The notes: generated by a model from the letters alone, not told the origin. A stretch of DNA of 19,527 bases from Zygnema cylindricum (GCA_037447655.1 JBBHKE010002713.1:141054-160580); one strand, 5' to 3'; counted from the stretch's first letter, positions 1 through 9,542 are shown. Numbers and translations: made by a program.

Positions 1-267
1 GAGGGGGTGTTCGCTCTGCCTTTCAGAGGGATGGCGAAGGTGGTTGTACATGCCTTACCATGCCTTGTGCCGCCTGTGTACATGCCTATACATGCCTTTG
101 TGCCGGTACCAGCAGTACCGGCGCCTCCTGTGGCGTACTCCGCACTCTTACCCCTCCCTCTCCCAAAGGAAAGGCTGCCTCCGGTTTCCCCCCCTCTCTC
201 CTCTCCTTCCTCTCCCGCACAGTCTCCTCGGGAACTTGGAGAACGCGAGAGCGCCCTCGACCCCAGC

Positions 268-318
268 CTCCGTGACGGCCTCCGTGACGCTTGTCACAAC
301 CGTGACACCCGTCACGCC
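268..318. promoter_or_regulatory. Cluster of GTGAC/GTCAC motifs (TGACG-type)
   Basis: Five copies of GTGAC or its complement GTCAC fall in about 50 bases; several extend to TGACG or CGTCA. TGACG is the core bound by many bZIP factors, so this may be a regulatory cluster. It may equally be a small degenerate repeat of CCGTGAC. No start site is visible to decide. Confidence 0.25.
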
Positions 319-996
319 CTCTCCTTCCTCTCCTCTCTCCCCCCCTTTGGCCTCCGTCGGAAAGGAAACCCTCTCCCTCCCCATTCTCACGCCTCATGCG
401 GTGTCCTCCGCGGCCATGACGACCATGGCCGTGTTTCCGTACATATCCGTACATGTGTCCGCCGTGTTCCGTACCATTCCGTACATGTTGGTGGAAGCGG
501 TAGGGAGACTTTCCGTCTCGCTTGTGGGGGAGAGCGTGGGGAGGAGAGAGAGAGAGGGCTTCCATGGTTGTGGAGAAAATCGGGGAGATATCGGTGGGAA
601 GGAAAGTGAAAGAAACTGACGGTGAGGATGAGTAGTAGGTAAGGAAAGCTAGGGGGAGGAGGGAGAGCGGGAGAGAGGGAGAGGGGAGAATCCGGTTGGA
701 GGTTGAGGAAGAGGAGGGGATATTTCGAAATGACGCGTACGAAAATTTCTGTAGAAGGGATGTATTCTCAAAGTCGCTGAGAGGAGAGGAGAGTAGGGAA
801 GGCTGAAGTTGAAGATAACGGATTTGGGAATGCGACTTTATAGTCGAATAGGAGACGAGAGTTCGTGTGGTTCTCAAGATAACGCGGCAAGGAATCGCTG
901 CTTTGCTTCGTCGATGTTCTCGCCTCCTCATTGGAGGATCGCGACGTGTGACGCAAGAAACGCTCTGCGCCGTCCGATGACAGAAGCTGTCGGAAA

Positions 997-1069
997 CGTC
1001 GCAACAGTCGTGGACGCTTGCCGCGTGGCGTCGCAACAGTCGTGGATGCATGCCGCGTGGCGTCGCAAT
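997..1069 (+). repeat. 32-bp minisatellite, 2.3 copies
   Basis: Two full 32-bp units begin at 997 and 1029 with CGTCGCAACAGTCGTGGA and end GCCGCGTGG; a partial third starts at 1061. The full copies differ at only a couple of positions. The entry sequence (AGCTGTCGGAAACGTCGCAACA, about 985-1006) recurs with one change near 3142-3163. Confidence 0.8.
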
Positions 1070-1250
1070 TCCCAGATTCCCAATCCGCGTTATTTCGTTC
1101 GCCGGATTAAACTTCTTTCGTGACGTATGCAAGAAGCCCGCAAATGTGGTAAATTGAAGCTCAGTTGAGAATAACACGGTTGGCAATCCACGTGGCCCTT
1201 CCATGACGGGCGATTGTTTGGCTCTCCAGGTGGCCGTACACCTTGAATCG

Positions 1251-2450
1251 CTATTGGTGAAAGGGTGCTGTTACGGTAAGGAAAAATTAATGTTTCAACG
1301 CTAATTTAGGTTATTTTACCTAAAGCCAACAAAACAACAAAGCTAATCAATATACACAACTCTAAATTGGGTACACATTCCCATAGCGTAGGTGCCTTAG
1401 GGTCTGAGTTCCATCAGTATAAAAGTGGGGTAGTTTACATCATAGTTCAAAAGTATGCGATTTTATGGTAGGCCTTTGGTAGGCGCACAAAACTTGGCAC
1501 AAAACTCGCGCAGAGTAGGCATACTGTATGTGTGTGCGTTGTGCACACTCCTGTACGAACGTACAAATCTGACGTATCATCGTAGTACAGCGCACGCCGC
1601 AGGACGAATTTTTTTAGCGAACTGACACGGTGATGACATTCCGCGGGGAAAAAAACCCGGAAAAAAAATGCGGACGTAAGCCCTATCGTAAGTTGTGTTA
1701 TGGGCTTTTCATGTGATCTTCTTAGATCGCTACTTTGATCAGCGACCGTCCGATCGTCCGAATCTGACGGTTTAAATAAAAAATACCTCAAAACTCACAG
1801 AAAAATAAAAATTTGTCCGAATGTTTTTCAAAATTTAGACATGACGTTTAATTCTCTATCGGTTGATGTGCAACTCAACCCTGTTACTATTGTTTTTCAT
1901 TTTGCGACCAATACAATATGGGTCTTAAGGCAATATTGTATGTTTTGCTTACAATAGGTGTATTGTATGGGCCTGCTTTCACCTACTTTTGAACTATGGT
2001 TTACATAAATCCGCGACTATCTGTACCAAACCGTACCGCTTATTTTGTTTTTATAAGCGAAACAACATTACAAAGAATATTGTCAATACTCTTCGAAGGT
2101 CTGGTAGGAAACATTGACGGTCGGATATTTCATCCGCGAGGCGTTCGCTTCATTTTTCTTTGTAGCTGCTAACGTACCTCAATGAGGTGGGTTGGCATCT
2201 ACAAAAAACAAATGAATCGCGACAGGTTGGACGATTAAGCTACATGTTTAGATAGACAACGAACGAAAAATCACAAGTTTTGCACATGGCACGAGCTTTC
2301 CGAAATACAACCGATATATTTTGTCGTTTGGTGGACACGTAAGAGAGTCCTTGATAGCATGCCAATACCAATGCCACCCGACATTAAAATATTCATAGCA
2401 AAATTTATCAGCAAATGATTATGCTGATAATAAATCCTAAATAACTGACG
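1251..2450. other. AT-rich intergenic DNA, no gene seen
   Basis: Open frames here are short and show no recognisable protein family. Apart from a foldback at 2159-2205, I see no LTR ends, RNA gene or coding signal. Confidence 0.5.
2159..2205. repeat. Imperfect foldback (hairpin)
   Basis: TTTGTAG at 2159-2165 is complementary to CTACAAA at 2199-2205. Inside, TGC/GCA, AAC/GTT and ACCTC/GAGGT pair around an AAT loop, giving a 47-base hairpin with a few mismatches. It could be a remnant of a small inverted-repeat element or a structured RNA; neither is shown. Confidence 0.5.
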
Positions 2451-2658
2451 CAATAATAATAGCAAAACTATGGCCGCCTTACCTTTGCAAGACTTCATGT
2501 CTCAATAATAATAGCAAAACTATGGTCGCCTAACCTCTGCACGACTTCATGTCTCAATAATAATAGCAAAACTATGGCCGCCTTACCTTTGCAGGACTTC
2601 ATGTCTCAATAATAATAGCAAAACTATGGTCGCTTTACCTCTGCAAGACTTCATGTCT
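2451..2658 (+). repeat. Minisatellite, four 52-bp units in A-B-A-B order
   Basis: Units start at 2451, 2503, 2555 and 2607 with CAATAATAATAGCAAAACTA and end with CTTCATGTCT. Units 1 and 3 read GGCCGCCTTACCTTTGCA in the middle, while units 2 and 4 read GGTCGC and ACCTCTGCA. This suggests a 104-bp dimer that was itself duplicated. No gene overlaps it convincingly. Confidence 0.9.
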
Positions 2659-4013
2659 GTCGACTGAGAAGCACCAGTAATTGACACAAAAGTAAGGCAA
2701 TTTTCATCCTACGCTATTCATGCTCTCCAACTACAAGCTCTAGTGGTGCCTTATTAGTACACTCTGTGTTTCAACGTACGAATTGTCAGCTTTTGTACTT
2801 TTACCTATTTTACGGTGAATATCCTGATGGCAGATCCGTTTGTACCCAAATCAGCGTTATGGATCAATTAGAATAAACTTTTTTATTCGAAATCTTGAAA
2901 AACTCAAATTAGCGTTAATAACGCTAATAAATTTTCTAAAACTGATAATTTCTAAACGCTAATGACGATTAGCGGTGTAGTTGCGATTCACGGTGTACGT
3001 TGCAGTTTGGACTTTGTAAGACGATTTTGCTGCGATGATTCTATCCGAACTCATAATCGTTACAATTTTGCGTTGATGATTATATGATGACGTCTTTAAC
3101 ATATCGAATTGAGACGATTTTGTCACAATTGGCAAGTTAAAAGCTGTCAGAAACGTCGCAACACCGATTGCTGGGCACATTGCGACTTATGCCCATTGCC
3201 TTATAACATTTCGGTTCGTTACAGGACGACGACATCTTGTTATTTGGAGCCATTCCTCGTTGAATTGCCTACATTACTGTACTCTACCGCATAAAAAGTA
3301 GCTCGGTGACTTCTCAAAGTTTTGCAATGTTTTGTAATGTTTTGCAATCTGCTGGTTGCAAAATGAGCGTTCACTAATGTGAATGTGGATGTGATCCAGG
3401 ACATACGTTCAAATAACATTGTGCCAAAGAGGCGAAGGACTTGCACTAGCAAGATGGGAATAGAGACCGAAACCATTGGTAGCTGTGCATTTTTCTCCAA
3501 AATCAGTTTGTTATTATTATTATTACAAAAAATCTCCAAAGAAACAAAACCACAAGGAAAAAAGACAAAATTAAACAAGATGTTCGCGAAGTAAAGCATT
3601 ATGTATACTTTCACATGTATAAAAGCAAGAAAACGATTGAAGAAAATGAAACAAACTCTCTTGTGTACCTTACAAGACAACCAAAAACTTAACTTTATTA
3701 CTTGAAATGAAGGCAATTCGCTATAGCCATCGGGAAGACCGTCATCACAAACGGCGTAATAGCTAAATTCCATACAAGTTGGATAAGCCCAAAAAAAGAA
3801 ACACAACAACATTCCGTCACATTGCTGCAAACGTTTTAGCTGCCACGTTTCACATTTCAGTCACACTTCCAACACCACTACGGCCAACAATTATACAATT
3901 TTGAGCGTGATTCTTGTCACACAAAGATATCATGTAAACGATATTGATAAACACTGCAGAGTTGTAACATTTGTGTTACTGACAAAATGCTTTTAAACTC
4001 ACTTATATACATG

Positions 4014-4015
<2 letters not shown>
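2659..4015. other. AT-rich intergenic DNA, no assigned gene
   Basis: A 196-residue open frame runs on the minus strand from 3830 to 3240. It is rich in Phe, Leu, Ile and Asn, contains a run of Asn encoded by a (TTA)5 microsatellite near 3507-3523, and matches no family I know. Its first 50 residues look less biased than the rest and could be a decayed exon, but nothing supports this beyond composition. The remaining frames are short. Confidence 0.4.
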
Positions 4016-4187
<172 letters not shown>

Positions 4188-4372
4188 TGGTTTTTGGAAA
4201 CCTTTAGTCCTCTTTGTATCACATTGCTATGCTGCCATGCTGCGCTGGTCACATCGCAGTCATAGCAGCTTGCGTACTAGGTACTAAGTTTATTGGAACG
4301 TACGGAATTGGACTTCAAGTGACGCGAAGAAACATAGATTAAGGTGCGGAATGTGTTGGAGAAATGGACGGC

Positions 4373-4531
4373 GGATCGCGAAGCGATCCGATGATTAATA
4401 TTCGAAATGATTTAAATTGTACGTCGGCCGTACGAAACATATTGCGGCGGTCAAACATGTGACGAATTGGACGCCACCGGAGCTACGAACGGCTGCGCCG
4501 TCAGTTTGGTGAGGGACGCGAAATCGCGTCC
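4373..4531. promoter_or_regulatory. Cluster of CpG-containing palindromes in the LTR
   Basis: Perfect short inverted repeats follow one another: GGATCGC-GAA-GCGATCC (4373-4389), GTACG-TCGGC-CGTAC (4419-4433), ACGGC-TGC-GCCGT, and GGACGCGA-AA-TCGCGTCC (4514-4531). They lie upstream of the TATA-like site, where LTR enhancers usually sit. Function as protein sites or as RNA hairpins is inference. Confidence 0.5.
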
Positions 4532-4719
4532 ATCATATGATATTTATTTTGGACGGTCCTGATTCGTTTGACGGAATTTGTAAGACTTGTAAATATTTAA
4601 CAATGTTTGTCCCGTGTATTAATTATTACTGTAGCTCTCAGGTACACTCACATTTATAGAGGTAGTCGATTGATTACGTACGGCTGGTATGCTTCCGTAC
4701 AGTTAGTAGTAAGCTGTAG

Positions 4720-4726
4720 TATATAT
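4720..4726 (+). promoter_or_regulatory. TATA-like box of element A LTR
   Basis: TATATAT, in the context GTAGTATATATTTGTAGGACTTAG. The 3' LTR copy reads GTGTATATTTG at the same place. It lies about 440 bp before the gag start, which would leave a long leader. Confidence 0.4.
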
Positions 4727-5161
4727 TTGTAGGACTTAGTCATTTCAAGACTTAGGAACTTTTTGGACAAAAACTGTTTCTGTTCCTTTTTGGGAATTTC
4801 ATCTGAGAATTGCTCTCAGTTTTATTGGCAGAATTATCTGGAATTTTGCATGTGTGTTCCTCCTTGTGTGGGAAATATTGTGGCAAATTTGCAGACCTAT
4901 TGTGTGTCTGATTTGCTTGGGGCTTCATTGTGAAGTTGGTCAGATTTATCAAAGTTCTGGCAGGCTGTTTTTCTGCAACTTTGACTGAGTGTTGTGATTA
5001 TTCGGTTTGGTATTATTATATGAAATTTGGTGGGAATACTTAGTGGACTAGGAAATATCTGGTTGAGTAGTTTCAGCTTGGTTTGGTTATTCTGTAGAAT
5101 TCTGAGTGGAACCAAAGGAGGCTGTTTTGGGGTAGTCTGTGGTGCTTCCGAGGGTACATTC

Positions 5162-5707
5162 ATGGCTGAAAAGGGCTATGAACAACAGGTTATGGGCCCA
5201 CGCCCATGGCTACCCATATTTGATGGATCTAAATATTACTATTGGAGGAGTATTATGGAGAGCTACTTCAAGTCGAGGAAGTTAATGGATGTGGTGGATG
5301 GGACATGTGGTCAATCATCGATTGGATGGGAGGAGAAGAACAATGAATGTTTGCTTAAGCTATCCTTGAACGAGGAACTTGTAATGACTTACCTTGGTTT
5401 AGAAAGTGCAGCGGAATTATGGAAGTGTTTAGAACGTGCATATCAAAAGACTTCTGTGTATCACTTGATGATTAGTGTCACAAAAATAATTGAGTATAAG
5501 TATGATGGAGGTAGTATGTTGAATTATTGTATTGGGATACAAATACTGTTTGCAGAAAATGATATTGCAGGAGGAAACTTCACCAATGCTCAAAAGGGTT
5601 TCCTGTTAATGAAAGGATTACCAAAGGAATATGGGTGTGCTTTGGATAGATTAAGACAAGTTGATAAAACGGATTGGAACTTACTTTTAGCAATCAGGTG
5701 TGTTTAG
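5162..5707 (+). pseudogene. gag: Element A gag, N-terminal (UBN2/copia-type) part
   Basis: Gag forms the particle that packages element RNA. From the ATG at 5162 the frame gives 181 residues. An early motif W-x4-FDGSKYYYW followed by MESYFKSRKLMDVVDG is the hallmark start of copia Gag; then come LWKCLERAY and a late LLMKGLPKEYG matching the usual gag_UBN2 order. The frame is open upstream to 5027, but the MAEK start is chosen because the family starts a few residues before FDG and the upstream translation is hydrophobic LTR sequence. The start codon lies 23 bases inside the LTR. The frame stops at a TAG (5705-5707), while the expected continuation (CLEEEANNEAL) is in the -1 frame overlapping it. 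No classic slippery heptamer is seen there, so a simple indel is likelier than programmed shifting. Confidence 0.85.
5188..5200 (+). other. Primer binding site (half-tRNA, initiator Met)
   Basis: GGTTATGGGCCCA is fully complementary to TGGGCCCATAACC, the anticodon arm of eukaryotic initiator Met-tRNA. Drosophila copia and yeast Ty5 are known to prime from a cleaved 5' half of this tRNA. The site starts 0-3 nt after the LTR and is read through by gag as Val-Met-Gly-Pro. Confidence 0.85.
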
Positions 5708-5907
5708 AGGAAGAGGCTAATAATGAGGCTTTAAAGAATAGGGGGAATTGTCAAGGTGTCAGATCACAGTTTCAGAGAAATAAGAAAAGTTGTCGGGTAG
5801 AAAACTGTTTTTACTGTAATGATGTAGGGCATACTTTCAGGGTATGTCCGCTATATAAAAGTGCATGTGTTGCAGGAACTTTCAAGAATGGATGGGATGA
5901 TAATTGA
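5689..5907 (+). pseudogene. gag: Element A gag, zinc-knuckle part
   Basis: In the frame -1 to the preceding part, CLEEEANNEAL links to a basic region and an intact CX2CX4HX4C knuckle (CFYCNDVGHTFRVC, 5806-5847). This motif binds RNA in retroelement nucleocapsids. All four ligands are present. The frame ends with a TGA at 5905-5907 but stays open on the far side, so this may be a single mutated codon joining it to the charged extension. In autonomous copia the protease (DSG) would follow; here it does not. Confidence 0.85.
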
Positions 5908-5925
5908 GTTCGACCCCCTAAACGA

Positions 5926-6402
5926 ATGGTTACATTTCCCGTCGAAGAATTTGTATACTTGTCGATTGTTGCTCTTTCAGATATAGAACATGAGGAAGGA
6001 AAAGAAAACTTTGTTGTCACCGAAAATGGAGGGGAGAAAGAGGTGACAGAAAATGGGTCAATTTTTGTCACTTTTACAAACGACAGATTGGTGAGTGATG
6101 AAGATGTGCAAGAGGAAGAGGTTATTGAAGTAAGAATACTAGGAGGAAGTGAAGGGGATTTGGAAGTTGAAATTGAAAATAATTTGCAAGAGGAGATTAA
6201 TACACTTAGTGAAGGAGGGTGGAAAAGGGTTATGGAAAGTGGAGTAAGTGAAGAAGTTTATAATGTGGAAGAAGAAAATAAAATTGCAAAAATGGGAAAA
6301 ACATCAAAATTCAGTAGAAAAACGAAGAAAAGAAGTAGAATTCAACGAATGAATCGTAGAAAAAAACGTATTCCGAAAGTGGTCAAAAGAAGACGACATT
6401 AA
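5926..6402 (+). CDS. Element A charged extension (acidic, then basic tail)
   Basis: 158 residues, in frame with the zinc-knuckle segment and separated from it by one stop and 15 further bases. Residues about 20-118 are strongly acidic (many Glu, with short repeats such as VTENG). Residues 119-158 switch to a very basic tail with RKTKKRSR, NRRKKR and VVKRRRH, which resembles nuclear-localisation or nucleic-acid binding tails. I recognise no domain. It occupies the place where protease should begin. It may be the C-terminal part of an extended Gag, or a separate protein started at 5926. The frame has stayed open for 477 bases although neighbouring gag is broken, which argues weakly for past selection. 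The ATG start is only the first available. Confidence 0.5.
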   Translation: MVTFPVEEFVYLSIVALSDIEHEEGKENFVVTENGGEKEVTENGSIFVTFTNDRLVSDEDVQEEEVIEVRILGGSEGDLEVEIENNLQEEINTLSEGGWKRVMESGVSEEVYNVEEENKIAKMGKTSKFSRKTKKRSRIQRMNRRKKRIPKVVKRRRH

Positions 6403-6615
6403 AAGTAACTTTACCGAAGTGATTACCATTAACATTCGGTAATATTCGTGGAATATTGAATTTTGGTTTTTGATCGTTATAAAATTGATTAAAAAATAGA
6501 GTTTTTATTTTGAAGACCTACAAAGAGGCAGCGGAAGCAATGGTGTGTCTAGGAATGACGAATTTTGGAAAAGATGGCCGTAGGGAGTTGGAGCAGTGGA
6601 GACATTGAACACATC

Positions 6616-6720
6616 TTGCTATGTTGCTATGTTGCTATGTTTTTATGTTGTTATGTTGCTACGTTGCTATGCTGCTATGCTACTATATTGTTATTCTGCT
6701 ATGTTGCTATGCTGCTATAA
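6616..6720 (+). repeat. Imperfect TTGCTATG octamer array
   Basis: About a dozen variants of TTGCTATG / CTGCTATG follow one another. The same motif family (TTGCTATGCTGCCATGCTGC) opens the element A LTRs at about 4225 and 7227, so this may be LTR-derived sequence that expanded. Confidence 0.75.
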
Positions 6721-6731
6721 TGCATTTATCT

Positions 6732-6951
6732 GACATCGCAATCATAGCAGCTACTATGCTTTTAATTAATTCCGGATGCACGAAACTAAATTTTTGGGGA
6801 GTATTGTTTTTGAAAAGTTTGTTTCGCAGTTGCGTTGCTTTGACATCGCTATCATAACAGCTTCTCTGCTCTTATTTTATTTCGTATGTACGAAACTAAA
6901 TTTTTTGGGAAGTGTTGTTTTGAAAAATCAGTTTCGTTAGGGCGTGTCGTT
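6732..6951 (+). repeat. 110-bp direct tandem duplication
   Basis: Copies begin at 6732 and 6842 with GACATCGCAATCATAGCAGC / GACATCGCTATCATAACAGC and both contain ACGAAACTAAATTTTTTGGG-type sequence followed by GTTTTGAAAA. Its head resembles the LTR segment CACATCGCAGTCATAGCAGC. Confidence 0.75.
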
Positions 6952-7171
6952 TTGTGCGTACAAAATGGTTCGTGGGTACAGTACGAGACTCTAATGTTAT
7001 CTTGATTTACCGTGGAGGTTTGAATAGATCTGCGAATTGGGGGAGTAATGGTACTAATTGCTTGGGATGTACGGAATTATTTGAAACAATGGTAACGTTA
7101 GGGGAAGCGATGGTGACGGTTGAACAAAAGGGGAGAAGGGAGGAATGTGGACTTAATGGCTGAGAGAGTCT

Positions 7172-7186
7172 AAAGGTTTGGGGGAG
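7172..7186 (+). other. Polypurine tract of element A
   Basis: AAAGGTTTGGGGGAG directly abuts the TGTTGG start of the 3' LTR, the expected place for plus-strand priming. It is broken by TTT, which weakens it as a classic tract. Confidence 0.7.
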
Positions 7187-8245
7187 TGTTGGATTTTGTA
7201 AACCTTTAGTCCTCTCTATATCACATTGCTATGCTGCCATGCTGCGCTGGTCACACCGCAGCCATAGCGGCATGTATGAAAAAGATGTTATGCTGCCATG
7301 CTGCGCTAGTCACATCGGAGTCATAGCAGTTTGCGTAATAGGTACTAAGAGTATTGGAACGTACGGAATTGAACCTCAAGTGACGCAAAAAAACATAGAC
7401 AAAAGTGCAGAATGTGTCGGCGAAATAGACGGCTGATCGCGAAGCGATCCGATGATTAATATTCAAAATGATTTAAACTGTACGTCGGCCGTACGAAACA
7501 TAATGCGGCGGTCAAACATGTGATGAATTGGACTCCACCGGAGCTACGGACGGCGACACCGTCAGTTTGGTGAGGGACACGAAATCGCATCCATCACATG
7601 ATATTTGTTTTGGACGGTCCCGATTCGTTTGACGGAATTCATAAGACTTGTAAATATTTAACAATGTTTGTCCAGTGTATTAGTTATTACTCTAGATCTC
7701 AGGTACACTCACATTAATAGAGGTAGTTGATTGATTACGTACGGCTATTATGCCTCCGAATAGTTAGTAGTAAGCTGTAGTGTATATTTGTAGGACTTAG
7801 TCATTTCTAGACTTAGGAACTTTTTGGACAGAAACTATTTTAGCTCATTTTTGGGAATTTCATCTGAGAATTGCTCTCAATTGAATTCGCAAAATTATCT
7901 GAAATTTTGTTTGTGTGTTCCTTCTTGTATTTTCAATACTGTAGCAAGTTTAGTGACCTATTCTGTGTCTGACTTGCTTGGGGCTTCATTGTGAAGTTGG
8001 TCAGATTTATCAAAGTTATCGGAGAATGTTTTTCTGCATTCTTGATTGGGTGTTGTGATAATTCTGTTCTGTACTGTTATATAGAAATTTGTGGGAATAT
8101 TGAGTGGCCTAGGAACTATCTGGTTGAGTAGTTTCAACTTGGTTTAGTTATTCTATAGAATCGTGAGTGGAATCAAAGTAGGCTGTTTTGGGCTAGTCTG
8201 TGGTGCTTCCGAGGGTACATTCATGGCTAAAAATAGCTATGAACA
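7187..8245 (+). repeat. Element A 3' LTR
   Basis: 1059 bp, 59 longer than its partner. The excess is explained by a local duplication of the TGCTGCCATGCTGCGCT segment near 7231-7340. Several palindromes seen in the 5' LTR are eroded here, for example GGACACGAAATCGCATCC. It ends in the gag start region and is followed by ACACA. Confidence 0.92.
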
Positions 8246-8250
8246 ACACA

Positions 8251-8413
8251 AGCCGCGACCCTTCTACGACGGAGCACGATGGCGCATGACAAGCGAGTCC
8301 TCACGTATCTTCCATGAAGGGGTCCAATCCACATCCAGTATCTTCGAGGGTGTGGACTTTAATTTGTTAGAGTTTGATTTCTCTTTATATACGGTCATGT
8401 TTAGTAGATATGC
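8251..8413. other. Unassigned spacer between element A and the TIR array
   Basis: 163 bases of moderate GC with no recognised feature. It continues one open frame from the LTR, but only by chance as far as I can see. Confidence 0.4.
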
Positions 8414-8416
8414 CTA

Positions 8417-8562
8417 GGGAATGTCCCCATATGCCAAAGAAAGTGTATTTTTATGTGGTTTTCTTGTAAAATTTAGCGTCGTACCGCGTAAGTTTAAACC
8501 GTACATAGAATCAAAAAAATGAAAAGTACATTTTGCGTCATCGTCAAACTTACCCACGGCCA
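8417..8562. repeat. TIR unit 1, left part
   Basis: Starts GGGAATGTCCCCATATG after CTA and follows the other units through GTCGTACCGCGTAAGTTT and AAGTACATTTTGCGTCATC. It stops at ACCCACGGCCA, where element B is inserted. The unit resumes at 16082. Confidence 0.8.
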
Positions 8563-8762
8563 TGTTGAAATAAATTGTTTCTGGGTATTTTCTAGGTCTA
8601 AATATATTAGCAGATATAGATAAATACAGGCAGCCTGACTCCATCTCTTGTCTCTTGCCCCCATATTTGTTGTAGTCACTGAAGGATAGAGAGAGAGTGA
8701 TGAAGCCATAGCTACCTCAGGTCCATATGCAACACTAAAGAGTGACTTAAGTCTCTCCCAAC

Positions 8763-8852
8763 AAAAGGATGAGTCCAACAAGACTCGAACCTCCGACCAG
8801 CAGAGCGCGGCGTAACATTTAGCTCTAACCAGTCTGCGGTAGAAGTCCGTTA
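8763..8852 (-). ncRNA. tRNA-like Pol III unit, antisense in 5' LTR
   Basis: Read on the minus strand, TACCGCAGACTGGTTAGAGC resembles an A box/D arm (consensus TRGCNNAGYNGG) and GGAGGTTCGAGTC a B box/T arm. A TTTT run (8763-8766), the usual Pol III stop, follows within about a dozen bases. No full cloverleaf forms: the acceptor and D stems do not pair well, so this is a tRNA relic, not a tRNA gene. The same unit occurs in the other two LTRs of this group. Confidence 0.55.
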
Positions 8853-9340
8853 GGATATATAGAGTTTGATATGTATTTAAACTATTGTATGGTACTAAAA
8901 CAAATTCACTAAAATATGTACGAAGAAACATAGAACTAGTTAAAGTTTAGTGCGGACGTCATTTCGCACGAAACAAATGAATCGGACTTTGTTTCGACGG
9001 GCGTCATTTAATGTCGGATTTAATCCGACAGCACACATCACTGCCGAGATCGCGGAATGATCACTTTGGCATTTATTGACATGGCATAATTTGGCGCCAC
9101 ATGGAGGGATAACATTTGGGCGCGGGAATTCCAGGGAACATACAAACGAGTGGAAGGGTGACACGCGTCCACTCAGAGGCCTTGTTGTACACATGCCGTA
9201 CAGAAAAGACATCGGTCATAGTAGCTTTTTGTACTTTACAGTCATATGATTGGTTCGTACTTTAGTAGATAGGGGCTGTGAGAGGGGTTTAGGACTTGGG
9301 AAAATCTGGTAGGTAGTCACCTCTCTCTAAGAGAACTTTG

Positions 9341-9347
9341 TATAAAG
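9341..9347 (+). promoter_or_regulatory. TATA box of element B 5' LTR
   Basis: TATAAAG in CTTTGTATAAAGTTGCC. The 3' LTR has TATAAAA at 15855 and the solo LTR TATATA in the same context, so the site is conserved in three diverged LTRs. It would start transcription about 220 bases before the LTR end. Confidence 0.7.
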
Positions 9348-9542
9348 TTGCCATTTTTGCTAGCTCATAACTTATCGGCTCGTAGGTCGTTTTCTTTGAT
9401 TCTTTTTGCTATAGACTCAAGGGAGTCCAAGATGCACATGGGTACTGTCAGACTGTCAATTTGCCTTCTTGGGGAGCAGTGGTTGTGGCTTGAAGTGAGT
9501 TAGCTAAAAACTATCAAGAGGCTTTTTGAATTTTATAGTCCA

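Larger units (their letters stand above)
1..1250. other. GC-rich low-complexity region, no recognised gene
   Basis: This stretch is clearly richer in G and C than the following 3 kb. Positions about 125-400 are dominated by C and T on the + strand, and 480-720 by G and A, so base skew reverses in the middle. A 372-residue open frame runs on the minus strand (1204 to 86), but its translation is Ser/Pro-rich then Gly/Arg-rich low complexity with no domain I recognise. Overlapping open frames of similar quality exist on the + strand. I read these as products of skewed composition, not as genes. It could be a promoter or 5' region of a gene lying to the left. That is a guess. Confidence 0.5.
6403..7171 (+). 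other. Element A 3' internal region, non-coding
   Basis: No long open frame with family resemblance. It contains an imperfect TTGCTATG octamer array, a 110-bp direct duplication, and from about 6915 a segment also found at 19311-19450. Confidence 0.6.

Noticed and set aside
86-1204. 372-residue minus-strand open frame
   Set aside because: Ser/Pro then Gly/Arg low complexity from skewed DNA, no domain, and competing frames on the other strand.
3240-3830. 196-residue minus-strand open frame
   Set aside because: Biased AT-rich composition, an Asn run from a TTA microsatellite, no family recognised; at most a decayed exon.
5689-5707. Programmed -1 frameshift in element A gag
   Set aside because: The overlap exists, but I see no X-XXY-YYZ slippery heptamer; an indel is simpler.
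6430-6490. Possible LINE endonuclease start (NIRGI-like translation)
   Set aside because: Only a few residues match, and stops follow at once.
8163-8417. Open frame running from the element A 3' LTR into flanking DNA (PRPFYDG resembling gag)
   Set aside because: The LTR ends at about 8245 and the flank shows no further gag similarity in DNA; the short resemblance looks accidental.
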